A stretch of DNA of 64,000 nt from Yponomeuta sedellus (GCA_934045075.1 OW203722.1:18073486-18137485), one strand, 5' to 3'. Counted from the first letter of the stretch, positions 43,080 through 53,894 are shown. Program-made: numbers and translations. The notes: generated by a model not told the origin, from the letters alone.

Positions 43080-43270
43080 ATATTTATTGGCAACAACGTC
43101 CGTTTTTAGTGGAAATCGATTAAAGTCCTAGGTAGTTGAGCCTAGGTTCTAGAAATATTGTTAGATGATTTGAATTTTTTGAGAAAAAAAAAACTATTAT
43201 TAAACAAGATATGATTTTTATTCCATTTGTGGCGCCATTGGCGATACCATGGCGATACCATTGGTAACTC
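43080..43270 (+). repeat. Dispersed repeat H, copy without SINE insertions
   Basis: gtttttagtggaaatcgatt, tcctaggtagttgagcctag, gatttttattccatttgtgg. Corresponds to the SINE-interrupted copy at 17,290-18,050. Confidence 0.65.
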
Positions 43271-43311
43271 TGTAATAGTGTATAATTAAATATTAGCTTT
43301 TTTTAATGGAC

Positions 43312-43510
43312 TGCCTTGCTGGCCAAAGTTAACATGCTTGAGTACATAAACAGAGATAGATCGCGGGTTCGATTCCCATTGTAAGTCGCGGTACTTGATT
43401 TGTACAAATAGCTCGAGCCTGGGTGTTTTCATGTATGTGATATCGTAGCCTAGTCACCATAGTACAAGGTATCTTAATGTTGGACATGTGATTGTGGTGT
43501 TTGGAACTTT
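43312..43510 (+). repeat. SINE family D
   Basis: Head gactgccttgctggccaaag, B box gatcgcgggttcgattccca, body gagcctgggtgttttcatg and caaggtatcttaatgttgg. Confidence 0.65.
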
Positions 43511-43679
43511 CTTATTTTTATCGGCATTAAGGATTGCCTAATTTTACTATTCAAATGAAACGATTATTTTGAATATTTTATATAGAAAGATTGAATAAAT
43601 TTCATTCTTGGATTCTATGTAGTCACTAAATCTGTACATTTAAAAATAAAGTTTAAAAAAAGTTAGCGCGCTAAGTTAG

Positions 43680-44047
43680 AAGCGTTCGTGGCCTAGGCGA
43701 ACCGAGTGATTGGAATCAATCACTTGGTTAAGCAACAACAGGCGCGGTCAGGTACAGGATGGGTGAGCGTCCCGTGACTACCGCTAGTGGCATTTTTCCG
43801 AGCGCTTTCGTGCTTCGCAAGGCACGTTAAACCGTTGGTGCCGGCTGTCATATAATGGCAGTCGTTAAGCCATGTCAGAGGCCTTATGGGCGGCTTGATA
43901 ACTTCTGACAGTAAGGCCCGCCACTGTCTTACAATCCTCCACCAACCCGGACTTGGCCCCCGTGGTGGAGTATGGCCTAACCTTCCTGCGATGCAGGAAG
44001 AGACCCGTGCCCCAGCAGTGGGGACATACAAGGGTTGATAACGAAAC
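43680..44047 (+). repeat. 5S rRNA-derived SINE (copy 8), full length
   Basis: All parts present: gttcgtggcctaggcgaacc, gttaagcaacaacaggcgcg, caggatgggtgagcg, core, body and 3' end gggacatacaagggttgata. aagttag at 43,673-43,679 and 44,048-44,054 is the likely target duplication. Nearly identical to copy 4, so both are young. Confidence 0.9.
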
Positions 44048-44289
44048 AAGTTAGCACATAAAACCTACAGTGCTTAGGTTCTGTAGTCTTATTACTGTAG
44101 GTTCCCTTTTTAATTTTCATGATTTTTATTTAGGTATTTCACTTGGCGAAACTGTTAGGTTTTATTATTGACTACGGAACGCTTTTGGGTTAGGTTTGGT
44201 TAGATCTTTCGTGGAAAAGAAATAATCACAGGTCAAATAAAACGTCTCTAGGAGTGTTTTGTGGAATAATGTTCTTGTAAATAAGCTCG

Positions 44290-44370
44290 AGCACGAGTTT
44301 CTTCCTGTGATGCTGGAAGAGACTCGTGCCCCAGCAGTGGGGACATACAAGGGTTCATATCAAAATTAAG
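44290..44370 (+). repeat. 5S rRNA-derived SINE (copy 9), 3' end only
   Basis: ctggaagagactcgtgcccc, agcagtggggacatacaagg. The preceding gcacgagtttcttcc is nearly the inverse of ggaagagactcgtgc, giving a small hairpin. Confidence 0.75.
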
Positions 44371-44374
44371 CCCG

Positions 44375-44760
44375 CTAGTCTTTGAAACGGTTCATGAAAC
44401 CCCAAAACAAATTTCACAAAACAACAACGTTTTGCACCGGAAGCTCAGCACTTAAAACGTCACTTTGTTTCAAAATTTAATTTCACTTTATTGCTAAATA
44501 GGTGGTAAAAGGGAACGCCAACGCGATGGAAATATATTCAGCTTAGCTGCTACCGCTAATCGAAAAGTTTTGCGCACAAGCACGGAAACTACCCAAAAGT
44601 TTGCCACCAAATTGGGACATATTTCATACGAGTCATATTAATGTATTGGGCTGACTTGGTTTGGCTTTTGTGCTAATTCAATAGAAAGCTAGGTGAAGAT
44701 AAGGTAATGGTTTGGTTGGGATTCAAATTTATGTGTTTTATATCAAACAAATTTTGTTGT
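44375..44760. other. Unannotated stretch
   Basis: Nothing supported. Confidence 0.4.
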
Positions 44761-44764
44761 TGAC

Positions 44765-45120
44765 CAACTTGAACCGAGTGATTGAGATCAATCACAAGGG
44801 TTAAGCAACAACAGGCGTGGTCATGTGCTGGATGGGTGAGCATCCCGCGACTACCGTTACTGCCATTTTTAACGAGTGCTTCCGTACTTCGCAAGGCACG
44901 TTAAGCCGTTGGTGCCGACTGTCATGTAACGGCAGTCGTTAAGCCATGTCAGAGGCCTTATGGGCGGTTTTACAACTTCTGACAGTAAGGCCCGCCACTC
45001 TTTTACAATCCTCCACCAACCCGGACTTGGCCCCCGTGGTGGAGTATGGCCTAACCTTCCTGCGATGCAGGTAGAGTGCCCCGTACCCCAGAAGTACAGA
45101 CATAAAAAGGATTGACATCA
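44765..45120 (+). repeat. 5S rRNA-derived SINE (copy 10)
   Basis: Starts in the head (accgagtgattgagatcaat), A box gttaagcaacaacaggcgtg, C box ctggatgggtgagca, then the complete body. Several changes at the 3' end (ccccgtaccccagaagt). Confidence 0.85.
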
Positions 45121-45124
45121 ACAT

Positions 45125-46430
45125 TTTGTAGTCGTGTCGAGGAAGTTTAAAGAGTCTGGTTTTGGTTCAGTGGACTGATAACGGCTAACGTTTCAATTTT
45201 AAATGTCAAACGGATAACATGACAACTTTAGCCTCCTCAAAGGTGAAATGACCAAAAAAACGCTCTTTGGGTCAGATTTTTTCAGAGCTATTACGTATAA
45301 CTACATTAGCCAATTTTTTAAGTACTTGTGTGTTAATTATGCTGTTTAAATTGGCAATTCCTGAAACATAGGAAAATGGTTTGGGTAGAAATTGCTTTCA
45401 AAAATACGAATCAGGAATAATAAGGCGAATCAATGTAATAGGCATTTTATTTAAATTGCAAAATAGGTTTAGTTTCGTTTTTTTTATATTAAGACGTGGT
45501 TATAACTTTTAAATAATAAATTTATTTATTTTTGAGGGCATCAGGGATCTATTATGTAAGTACCTATCCACTGGGATGTGTGACGTCGATTTTTACTTTT
45601 TCTAAGCTACTCTAGCTGTCGAATTCCCTCATATTTTGACACTTTGGAAACGTTAAGATAAACAAAACCACACAGTGGACCTTTCCATAATAGGAGATGG
45701 AGGGGTCAGATCTGCAAAAGCTTTCAAAGTTTAATGCACGGGTTTTTCACGAGAGTTATTCCACGTATAGGTAAAAAAAACACTGTAATGAAAACGTCAT
45801 ATATTTTGAATTCCGAACAGAGTGAACCAATATAAATAGAGTGGAACGGAGTGGGTCTTGTTTTTTAAACGCAAAAAAACAAACCGCAGAGTAATTATTG
45901 TTTACTGCCAGACTTTTCCCGGTGCATTTTCGAGCACTAAACATTCATATCGGCCGCTGCCCGTACTGGGCTATAACAATCGGAATAATGTTACGGTTTT
46001 AACGTTTACGCCGACTATTTCTCTGCGTATTGAAACTTTACTGTTACTGGTGCTGTTTTCCAATTTATTGTTTTTTGAAATTGATTTAGTTTAGTGGAGC
46101 CCGTAATGCAGCTGCGTTTATAAACTGTTTCATTTTGTCGCATTTCATTAATGTATTGCTGACTGTAATATTATAACAATGTCAATAGTTGGAAAGGTTC
46201 ACAAAGACATAAAATTATTTATATACTCGTATGTTTATGTAAGTAGTTATTTTTTCCCGTTATCTCAAAGTTAACTCTGCTAAGGTTGGCTGGTTGAGAT
46301 TTTTCTCAGAGATAAGCTCGCCTTTGTAGCAATGTTATATTATAATATTTCAAATGAATGGTTTGCAGTGAAGAATATATTATAATAGCTCTACTTGTAC
46401 AAGAACTAAGTTGAAAATTGACCTTATTTT
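45125..46430. other. Unannotated stretch
   Basis: The 78-codon + frame at 45,858-46,094 has no recognisable motif. No repeat family identified. Confidence 0.35.
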
Positions 46431-46431
46431 A

Positions 46432-46660
46432 AAGAGCGGTGTTAGCGGAGCGGGAGAACGCCGTCTTCTCAATCGAAAGGTCGTGGGTTCGAATTCCGTA
46501 GGCATGTATCAATGATTTTGTTTTCTAAGCTATGTGTATCTGTGTATCTGTGAAGTTATAATAAAAATACCACTCGCTAAATGTTAAGGAAAACATCGTG
46601 AGAAAACCCTAGTGTCGGAAGTGTTAACATACCTCGGCTTGATACATACAATGGATTGAC
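46432..46660 (+). repeat. SINE family B
   Basis: Head gagcggtgttagcggagcgg, B box gtcgtgggttcgaattccg, core ccactcgctaaatgttaagg, acatcgtgagaaaaccc. Confidence 0.7.
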
Positions 46661-46664
46661 TGTG

Positions 46665-47030
46665 AGGTTAAGTGCGGAAATCACAGGTCTAATTAAGTTG
46701 ACCTTATTGGATGATTGATTGAGACAAATTGAGACCATTTTGTGCAGTAGTCTACACGCGATAGCGTATTACTCAAGCGGCGCCCGTGTGTACCGGTTGG
46801 AGCCGTATGATAGTGTTATTCAAATTCAATATAAACCCTCTACTGGGTACGTTTATTTCTATACAAATTGAAGTCTTGAGTCTGGTAAACGGCACTAAAA
46901 ATGTTTTCAGCTCGGATCGCAGAACGTTTGAAAATAAAATTGTTTAGTCGACATATCAGTAATCCAGATTTCTAAATAGATAAATTTAACAGTACCCGTC
47001 TTTTAGCTTCCTGTTATTGATATCAACCTT
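46665..47030. other. Unannotated stretch
   Basis: Nothing recognised. Confidence 0.4.
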
Positions 47031-47034
47031 TTTT

Positions 47035-47525
47035 TTTTTAAAAACCTATTTAGAGGCTAAAAATTCCACCCATGCCGGGACTCGAACCCGCGACCTCTGG
47101 CTATCCGTGCCAGCGCTCTTTCCAACTGAGCTAATGGATGACTCACCGGCATCAGTGAAATTTCGAACCTCTTTACACCATTCTCTGTATTACGTACAGA
47201 AAATTGTCCTTAGCACGGGTTTGTGCATTAAAAATAAAAATAGTGTAACCTTTTGTATTTAAAAACCTATTTAGAGGCTAAAAATTTCACCCATGCCGGG
47301 ATTCGAACCCGCAACCTCTGGCTATCCGTACCAGCGCTCTACCAATTGAGCCAATGGGCGACTCACGGCATCAGTGAAATTTCGAACCTCTTTACAATAT
47401 TCTCTGTATTACGTACAGGCAGCGACATCTGACTTAAGCAAATTGCATTTTTAGCCTCTAAATAGGTTTTTTAAATTTGTTCCTTAGCACGGGTTAGTGC
47501 ATTAAAAATAAAAATAGTGTAACCT
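47035..47525. repeat. Compound cluster of SINE family A pieces
   Basis: Two minus-orientation short forms (47,035-47,198 and 47,258-47,420, each with tail, B box ccgggactcgaacccgcg or ccgggattcgaacccgca, and leader ending tctgtattacgtacag). Each is followed by a plus-orientation piece of the body start (gtccttagcacggg ... tagtgtaaccttttgtat at 47,204-47,256 and 47,470-47,525). The two plus pieces form a direct repeat around the second unit. Confidence 0.8.
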
Positions 47526-47529
47526 TTTG

Positions 47530-47620
47530 TATGTCCTGGGGTCCTGCGGGGTCACGGCTCTCTTCCTGGATAGCAGGAAGGTTAGGCCATTACGGACGTC
47601 AAGTTCGGGATGGTCAACAT
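47530..47620 (-). repeat. 5S rRNA-derived SINE 3' fragment (copy 12)
   Basis: cacggctctcttcctggata, gcaggaaggttaggccat, caagttcgggatggt: the complement of the family's 3' end. Damaged. Confidence 0.6.
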
Positions 47621-47624
47621 TGTA

Positions 47625-48940
47625 CTGTACTATGTTTTAGTTATATACTAAGTCTTTTACGTAATTAATGGTGTACATATAAGACATAATATTCTATTCT
47701 ATCTTGCGACAGCTAACTTTATCGGGTGTCGTCCGATAGGACGACGGGACGATACAAGGACTACTTTAGTAACAATGCTAGTAACTAAAGTAGCAAAAAT
47801 TTAAGAATATAATTTCAGTACCTTTTATCTATAACGAGCTTTAATAAAACGCTTGTTTCTAGAAAAGATGTCAATTTCGATTGACTGAAATTGCGTTGAT
47901 TGCTTGATTAGTTAACTTCACGAATTTAAAATTATTTTTAATGTATAAATCGTTTCAGATTCCTACTGGTATGTCAAAACATAGAGCATGATTAATAAAT
48001 AATGTTATTTATTTAAATGTTATGATTTTTCGTTGGAATGCCTTCTCCGATAAGTTGATAATAGAAGCTCCTTTTCATACTGCAGATAAAATCAGAACTA
48101 CCGCATCAAAGTTTGATAACTAACATAATCCCCTCACAGCGTACTCAGTTTCTAGTTTTCTACTAGACGAGGGTTCGTGGAAAACTCACAACAACTGAAG
48201 TCGCATGTGAGATTCCACCGTCTACTTTACGCAAAGTTTCTACGAAGATCTCTCCAGTTCGAGCAAAGCCCCCATTTACAACCACTGCACGCGAATTGCA
48301 TTCGTGTAGACACGTTAAAAAGTAAAAGGATACTCGAGCGAAAACAAGGAATCTGAAAACGAGCATCGAAATCGTATTGCTGGCGAGGTGGCCGGTTTTA
48401 AAGAAAATAAGTGGCTTCTTTAGTTAACATTACTCGTATTTCTTCTTGAGCTTGGACATCCTATGGTGTCCTTAAGTGGACAAATTGCATGAGAAACTTA
48501 TTATGAAACTGGCGCTGCAGTCTGAATTATTAAAACTCAAAAATGTAGGTTAAAACCTTACCGTTCAGCAATTCAAAGTTGTAAAATTGGTATTTAAATC
48601 ATTTGTGATATTACATCACCCCAAAAGAATTTTATATCTTGAAGTTTATAGTTCTATACAAGAAGATTGAAAAGAAGGGAAGTATGTATGTATTTTTGAA
48701 AATTTTTGAAAGAACACATTACATGTTATAAATTAAGTTTGTTAAGTTTTATGTGAAGTTTGTCTTACTGTAATTTTATGTGCCAAATAAAGATTATTCT
48801 ATTCTATAAATAAAGCCCCACAAAACCAATTACTTGGTTTGACTGTGGGACTGATGTCGCAGCATGCGGGACTGAAGGTAAATTTGGGTTAGGCATTACG
48901 TATTCTGGATAGGTATGTCAAAATATAATGTAAGTTTTCC
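47625..48940. other. Unannotated stretch
   Basis: Small imperfect stems at 47,727-47,795 (tcgtccgataggacga and ctactttagtaac ... gtaactaaagtag). A possible LINE 3' end with tattctattctat at 48,795. No gene supported. Confidence 0.4.
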
Positions 48941-48944
48941 CTGG

Positions 48945-49065
48945 CACGGATAGCCAGAGGTCGCGGGTTCGAATCCCGGTATGGGTGGAATTTTTAGCCT
49001 CTAAAAAGGTTTTTTTTTTAAATTGTCCTTAGCACGGGTTAGTGCATTAAAAATAAAAATAGTAT
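48945..49065 (+). repeat. SINE family A, 3' half plus body start
   Basis: ggcacggatagccagaggtc, gggttcgaatcccgg, agcctctaaaaagg, then gtccttagcacgggttagtg and aaaataaaaatagt. The body follows the tail here instead of preceding the tRNA-like part. Confidence 0.8.
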
Positions 49066-49069
49066 ACAA

Positions 49070-49535
49070 TATGTATTATTACATCAATCTATTATTGTGA
49101 TTTCCACGAAACGATCTTAACCAGCACTATAGTAATAATCACACCATGAGTTGCAGGTTTCGACTATATTTGATAAAAACTACGGTTATATAAGTAGTAA
49201 TTTTAAGAGAGGTTTTTCAGAGTAAAGACATAAAATAAAAAATCTTCATCTTGAGAGATGTTTTTTCTAAAAATTTGCGAACAATTATTAGGTATCGCCT
49301 CTTCGTCTATCAAAACAACGACCCGTATACCCAAGGCGCCCGTATTTTACTTTTGGTGAATACAAATAAATCGCCTTTAAAAAACTAACGTATTCGATGG
49401 CTATTGTTAAGACCGTTTCATTTCTAGCGCTCTCAGACCACCCAAAAATCATGGAGCCAAGCGTGAAATTAAATAACGTCCAAAATTACCTATATCTAAA
49501 ACTTGAGTTACGCAGATTGTTCCAGCTTGATTCTC
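49070..49535. other. Unannotated stretch
   Basis: Nothing supported. Confidence 0.4.
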
Positions 49536-49539
49536 TATT

Positions 49540-49860
49540 TATATCCCGACCACCCTATTTGAGTGTCTGATTGAATTTCACTCGTCTGTGAAATGGAAAG
49601 CTGTGGCAGTATGCATACATAATTACGGCAAAATGTCATTGCAACGGTCTCTCCATGTGACCCTGTAGACAGCAAGCTTATCACATTTCTCATGGTAGAT
49701 CCCAAATGCCGCCAAGTCATGCTTGACGCAGTTTTTAAACTGTAGTGGTGGTCTGCCGAACGGCTCTTGGCTTACGCTACCTAACCATGCATGATAGGGC
49801 AGACAAGTAGAGTCCATGTGCTACACATGCCCCACCCAACGTAAGCGTCGCTCTTGAGCA
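49540..49860 (-). pseudogene. LINE C-terminal remnant (RRLRWVGHV motif)
   Basis: Minus strand from 49,860: QERRLRWVGHV, stop, HMDSTCLPYHAWLG, FGRPPLQFKNCVKHDLAAFG, then LAVYRVTWRDRCN. This is the well-known C-terminal block of many insect LINE reverse transcriptases (RRLRWLGHV...GRP.LR.KD..K.DL...W...A.DR..WR). One stop inside; polymerase part missing. Confidence 0.75.
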
Positions 49861-49864
49861 AGGC

Positions 49865-50505
49865 TATGAAATTGGACAGCTTTGTTAGCTTTAGGACTCG
49901 AATTGACTCTAGGCCCTAAGATTCGGTATTGTGTTGAGATATATTTGAAAAGTCTTTTTTTGTGACAGAAATCGCATATTCAATGGCTATTGTTGCTCGA
50001 TGTTGATTTTTTGTGGTCTTCAAACCACAAAAATGCATGATATATAATTATTACATTCGTTTGTCTTTGTTATATTTTACAGCGTTAAACGTACCTAATA
50101 TTGTCTTTCAAAGTTATATAGTAACACGTTAAAAAGATTTATCAGCAAATAAATTAAAATATCCACGAAGGTATGATATGAAACTTCCCGGAGTTAAAAA
50201 GTCCAGAGAGAAAATTACCGCCGGCAAGCTATCGTTAAGTTAGTAAAATTATCGCTGAGCCAAGAAGTTCTTTACAAGCATTTGCCGTGTACTCCACCGG
50301 ACTAACACTTCACATTATATGTATTAACTCACACATGAAATACATAACCATGGCTTGCCACAAATATTTTATTTCCACATAAAACAGTATTCATTTGGTA
50401 CTATGTAAGATCTTTTTAATTTTGACAATCATAAACTAAACTACTGTGTATAAAAATGCGTGTCTTTTGTACTCGTCCTTCGCTCGTTTATGATCATCGG
50501 GGCCT
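49865..50505. other. Unannotated stretch
   Basis: Nothing supported. Confidence 0.4.
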
Positions 50506-50511
50506 CGTCAC

Positions 50512-50669
50512 GTATGTATGTATGTATGTATGTATGTATGTATGTATGTATGTATGTATGTATGTATGTATGTATGTATGTATGTATGTATGTATGTATG
50601 TATGTATGTATGTATGTATGTATGTATGTATGTATGTATGTATGTATGTATGTATGTATGTATGTATGT
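50512..50669. repeat. (TATG)n microsatellite, about 39 units, no interruption
   Basis: 158 bp of pure tetranucleotide. Every + frame reads Met-Tyr-Val-Cys repeats, which creates spurious open frames extending to 50,922. Confidence 0.99.
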
Positions 50670-50956
50670 TAAAATTAGAAATTGTAGTGTGATGAATTTA
50701 ATTTTCTTTCTTCTTACTACGTTGCGCCGTTACAACTTATACCTTATAACTGTAAATGTGTTATTTTATAAAAATTATGAAAATCTCCATCATCAAACTG
50801 GTATTTATTTGAAGAGTCACGTCTGCTCTTCTACTCAGAAACTTCTCAGTTGCCCGTTTTCCAATCATGTCAGTTTTACAGCCCTATTATTCGGCTCATG
50901 CTTTATTGAGCTTATATTTTGATACATATAATTGAAGTTGTTAACTTTATTTAAAA

Positions 50957-51146
50957 CTAGCTGACCCTGCGAACTTCGTACCGCCTGAGAGTCGATTCTA
51001 TATTTTTTTTATTTTTCTCTCCGTAAGAACCATCCTCGTACTTTAAGGAATATTCTAAAAAAATAATTAGGAAAATCGGTTCAGCTGCTCTCAAGTTTTG
51101 CGCTTACCAACACATTCAGCGATTCATTTTTATATTATAGATTAAT
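50957..51146 (+). repeat. Dispersed repeat J, copy 2
   Basis: aactagctgaccctgcgaac, ctctccgtaagaaccatcct, ttcagctgctctcaag, gcgcttaccaacacatt. Same order and spacing as 32,885-33,072. Confidence 0.85.
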
Positions 51147-51569
51147 CCCTTATCATCTATCTTGTCACTATGCATTACAATATTGCAATATTTATTTCCC
51201 ATTATACCATCATCTAAGTTAAAGTCAGTATTGTCAATAACAAGTTCAACACACATACTACCGAGTCACTGGCACTGCATGAGAAATGAAAGAAGTACTT
51301 GTAAATTACTCTAAGGACTCCAAGTCTGTTCTTATCACGTGAGACTTCATTGCGAATTGAGTATCAAACAAATATTAGTAAACTGCGGCAAATTTTACTG
51401 TAAATATGTCAATTTTTTTATTAATAAATAAAAGCATTAAAAAGTTAAAATTACTTTGCTGAATTCCGCCAAAAATCCCACAAGCACCATGCGGCTAGCT
51501 AATGCACCGCCCTCCCTCCCACTTTTTCAAGCAGAAGCAAGACACGAACACACCACCACCAACACCAAT

Positions 51570-51639
51570 ACTTGTGTGAGAAAACACGCGACGCGTTTCG
51601 CCTCTAACACGAGGCATCCTCAGGCACCCAAATGCAAGT
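51570..51639 (-). ncRNA. Hammerhead ribozyme (left copy)
   Basis: On the minus strand: CTGAGGA (complement of 51,617-51,623), stem II GCCTC with loop GTGTTA and GAGGC, then GAAA, then ACGCGTC ending in the GTC cleavage triplet. Stem I can form from GTGC with GCGT near the core and ACTTG with CAAGT at the outer end. Only one base differs from the right copy (gggtgc against gggagc), and here it improves stem I. The stem III sequence ACGCGT is self-complementary without a loop, so activity would favour a dimer. Confidence 0.75.
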
Positions 51640-51743
51640 GACCGTCTCCGCAAAAACGCTCCGTATTTATAGGCTAGGCCGCCCCTCCCCCCGATGACGC
51701 AATGTAACCGTTAAACTGGTGACCGTTAAACCGTTTCAACCGC

Positions 51744-52541
51744 CTATGGGCTATTGTTGTTTTGTGCAAATATATCGATTAATGGGGAAATAGAGGAGCT
51801 GCCCACCTGTTCATTCAGCATTGTAAACAACCTATCCCTAGATAATTTGGAAATTTCCAGCTGTTCAAGTATAGACAATCTCAACCCCTTAGTGCAGGTG
51901 TGTAAAATTTCCAAATTATGGTTATTATTAAGTACATGACCCGTATCCAAAAGGTGTTTGGCAAAATGAGATTTATCCGGATGATTGTTTCGGAAAGCTG
52001 CCACATGCTCCCTATACCGAGTTATAAAACTCCTACCGGTCTGGCCAATATACACTCCGTTACATTCCGGACAAGCAACTCTATACACCCCAGACCGCTG
52101 GAATCTATCCACCCTCTCTTTTTGATTGCACAGATTTCTAGCCAAAGAGTTGCTCGTCCTGAACGCAACCCGTATCCCAGATCTTTTTAACGTCCGGTGG
52201 ATTTTTTCAGAAATTGGACCTACATAGGTAATACTTGACTTCATTTTTTGAGGCCTTTCAGGTGGCACTGCGTATAAAAGTCTACTAACCATACCGTTCC
52301 GCTTCCTGACCACCAGCCTATCAATCATTCGCCTGCTATATCCGTTTGCAACTGCTATTTGATAGATGGTATTTAGTTCCTTGTTGTAATTAGCAGAAGA
52401 CATTGGCACAGTTAGCAAACGGTGAATATAGCAATGGAATGCTGCCATTTTGTGTTGCCACGGATGACAAGACGTTATTGGGATAACAGTGTCAGTCTGT
52501 GTTGGCTTTCGGTAAATCTCAAACTCATGCTTGTTACCCAA
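51744..52541 (-). CDS. Penelope-like element protein, C-terminal part with GIY-YIG endonuclease (left copy)
   Basis: 265 codons, 5'-truncated: it starts in the reverse-transcriptase end region (EFEIYRKPTQTDTVIPITSC HPWQHKMAA..., typical of Penelope proteins after the polymerase core). The linker is followed by GVYRVACPECNGVYIGQTGR (GIY...YIG signature with CPEC between), then RYREH and the Glu-bearing helix LSILEQLEISK. The catalytic YADD of the polymerase is not included. The frame is intact, so the insertion is young. In Penelope elements this domain nicks target DNA. The first Met lies across the palindrome centre and is not a natural start. Confidence 0.85.
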   Translation of the reverse strand: MGNKHEFEIYRKPTQTDTVIPITSCHPWQHKMAAFHCYIHRLLTVPMSSANYNKELNTIYQIAVANGYSRRMIDRLVVRKRNGMVSRLLYAVPPERPQKMKSSITYVGPISEKIHRTLKRSGIRVAFRTSNSLARNLCNQKERVDRFQRSGVYRVACPECNGVYIGQTGRSFITRYREHVAAFRNNHPDKSHFAKHLLDTGHVLNNNHNLEILHTCTKGLRLSILEQLEISKLSRDRLFTMLNEQVGSSSISPLIDIFAQNNNSP

Positions 52542-53316
52542 GATTTACCGAAAGCCAACAAAGACTGACACTGTTATCCCAATAACGTCTTGTCATCCGT
52601 GGCAACACAAAATGGCAGCATTCCATTGCTATATTCACCGTTTGCTAACTGTGCCAATGTCTTCTGCTAATTACAACAAGGAACTAAATACCATCTATCA
52701 AATAGCAGTTGCAAACGGATATAGCAGGCGAATGATTGATAGGCTGGTGGTCAGGAAGCGGAACGGTATGGTTAGTAGACTTTTATACGCAGTGCCACCT
52801 GAAAGGCCTCAAAAAATGAAGTCAAGTATTACCTATGTAGGTCCAATTTCTGAAAAAATCCACCGGACGTTAAAAAGATCTGGGATACGGGTTGCGTTCA
52901 GGACGAGCAACTCTTTGGCTAGAAATCTGTGCAATCAAAAAGAGAGGGTGGATAGATTCCAGCGGTCTGGGGTGTATAGAGTTGCTTGTCCGGAATGTAA
53001 CGGAGTGTATATTGGCCAGACCGGTAGGAGTTTTATAACTCGGTATAGGGAGCATGTGGCAGCTTTCCGAAACAATCATCCGGATAAATCTCATTTTGCC
53101 AAACACCTTTTGGATACGGGTCATGTACTTAATAATAACCATAATTTGGAAATTTTACACACCTGCACTAAGGGGTTGAGATTGTCTATACTTGAACAGC
53201 TGGAAATTTCCAAATTATCTAGGGATAGGTTGTTTACAATGCTGAATGAACAGGTGGGCAGCTCCTCTATTTCCCCATTAATCGATATATTTGCACAAAA
53301 CAACAATAGCCCATAG
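52541..53316 (+). CDS. Penelope-like element protein, C-terminal part with GIY-YIG endonuclease (right copy)
   Basis: Same protein as the left copy from IYRKPT onward; I see one residue difference (Lys for Gln at the start) over about 257 residues. GIY at about residues 147-149, CPEC 153-156, YIG 160-162, conserved Arg/His in RYREH 171-175. The upstream codons (MLP) come from junction sequence. Truncated at a point 24 bp downstream of the left copy's limit. Not functional as a full element: reverse transcriptase missing. Confidence 0.85.
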
Positions 53317-53420
53317 GCGGTTGAAACGGTTTAACGGTCACCAGTTTAACGGTTACATTGCGTCATCGGGGGGAGGGGCGACCTAGCCTATAAATACGGA
53401 GCGTTTTTGCGGAGACGGTC

Positions 53421-53490
53421 ACTTGCATTTGGGAGCCTGAGGATGCCTCGTGTTAGAGGCGAAACGCGTCGCGTGTTTTCTCACACAAGT
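53421..53490 (+). ncRNA. Hammerhead ribozyme (right copy)
   Basis: CTGAGGA (53,437-53,443), stem II GCCTC/GAGGC with loop GTGTTA, GAAA (53,461-53,464), ACGCGTC with cleavage expected after C53,470. Outer stem I ACTTG (53,421 on) with CAAGT (53,485 on). All invariant core bases of the hammerhead (CUGANGA, GAAA, UH) are present. Penelope-like elements are known to carry such type I hammerheads with minimal stem III. The substitution gggagc weakens the inner stem I relative to the left copy. Confidence 0.78.
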
Positions 53491-53675
53491 ATTGGTGTTG
53501 GTGGTGGTGTGTTCGTGTCTTGCTTCTGCTTGAAAAAGTGGGAGGGAGGGCGGTGCATTAGCTAGCCGCATGGTGCTTGTGGGATTTTTGGCGGAATTCA
53601 GCAAAGTAATTTTAACTTTTTAATGCTATTATGGATTTCCGCAAAGTAACGCCTGATTCTATACAACATTAATAA

Positions 53676-53891
53676 ATAAAAACCGACTTCTGTACACTAT
53701 AAGGCACTAAAAACGAAGTATATCTTGGAGTCGGTGACAAGTTCCAGATCAGCACATACATTTTGGGCACCTATTCCAGCATATCCTTCTATAATACCCA
53801 GATATGTACGAATTTTAAATTTATAGGTAATATTAATTTAAATTATTTATGCGTTTTGAGTGCCTTATAGTGTACTGAAGTTGATTTTTAT
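53676..53891. mobile_element. MITE with about 40-bp terminal inverted repeats
   Basis: ataaaaaccgacttctgtac ... caagg-type end at left and its imperfect reverse complement (agtgccttatagtgtactga ... gatttttat) at right, bounding 216 bp. Non-coding. It lies 49 bp from the Penelope palindrome. Confidence 0.75.
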
Positions 53892-53894
53892 GTT

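Larger units (their letters stand above)
51431..53627. mobile_element. Palindromic pair of truncated Penelope-like elements (head to head)
   Basis: The left arm (51,431-52,517) and right arm (about 52,541-53,627) are near-identical reverse complements of about 1,087 bp, separated by 24 bp. Each arm holds a 260-codon GIY-YIG frame, a stop, about 100 bp, a hammerhead-ribozyme core and a terminus (aaagtaattttaactttttaa). The 24-bp centre is itself element coding sequence belonging to the left copy (GNKHEFE), so the right copy looks like a fold-back duplicate of the left one, joined at AG/ATTTACCG. No clear target duplication. An assembly artefact cannot be excluded from sequence alone. Confidence 0.9.

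Noticed and set aside
50456..50922. Open frames of 70-134 codons rich in Met-Tyr-Val-Cys
   Set aside because: They are the (TATG)n microsatellite read in three frames.
51456..51641. 61-codon frame and its mirror at 53,419-53,604
   Set aside because: It overlaps the ribozyme and 3' region of the Penelope-like element on the antisense strand; an effect of the palindrome.
51754..52190. Plus-strand frames within the left Penelope arm, and their mirror frames at 52,870-53,306
   Set aside because: Antisense shadows of the GIY-YIG reading frame.
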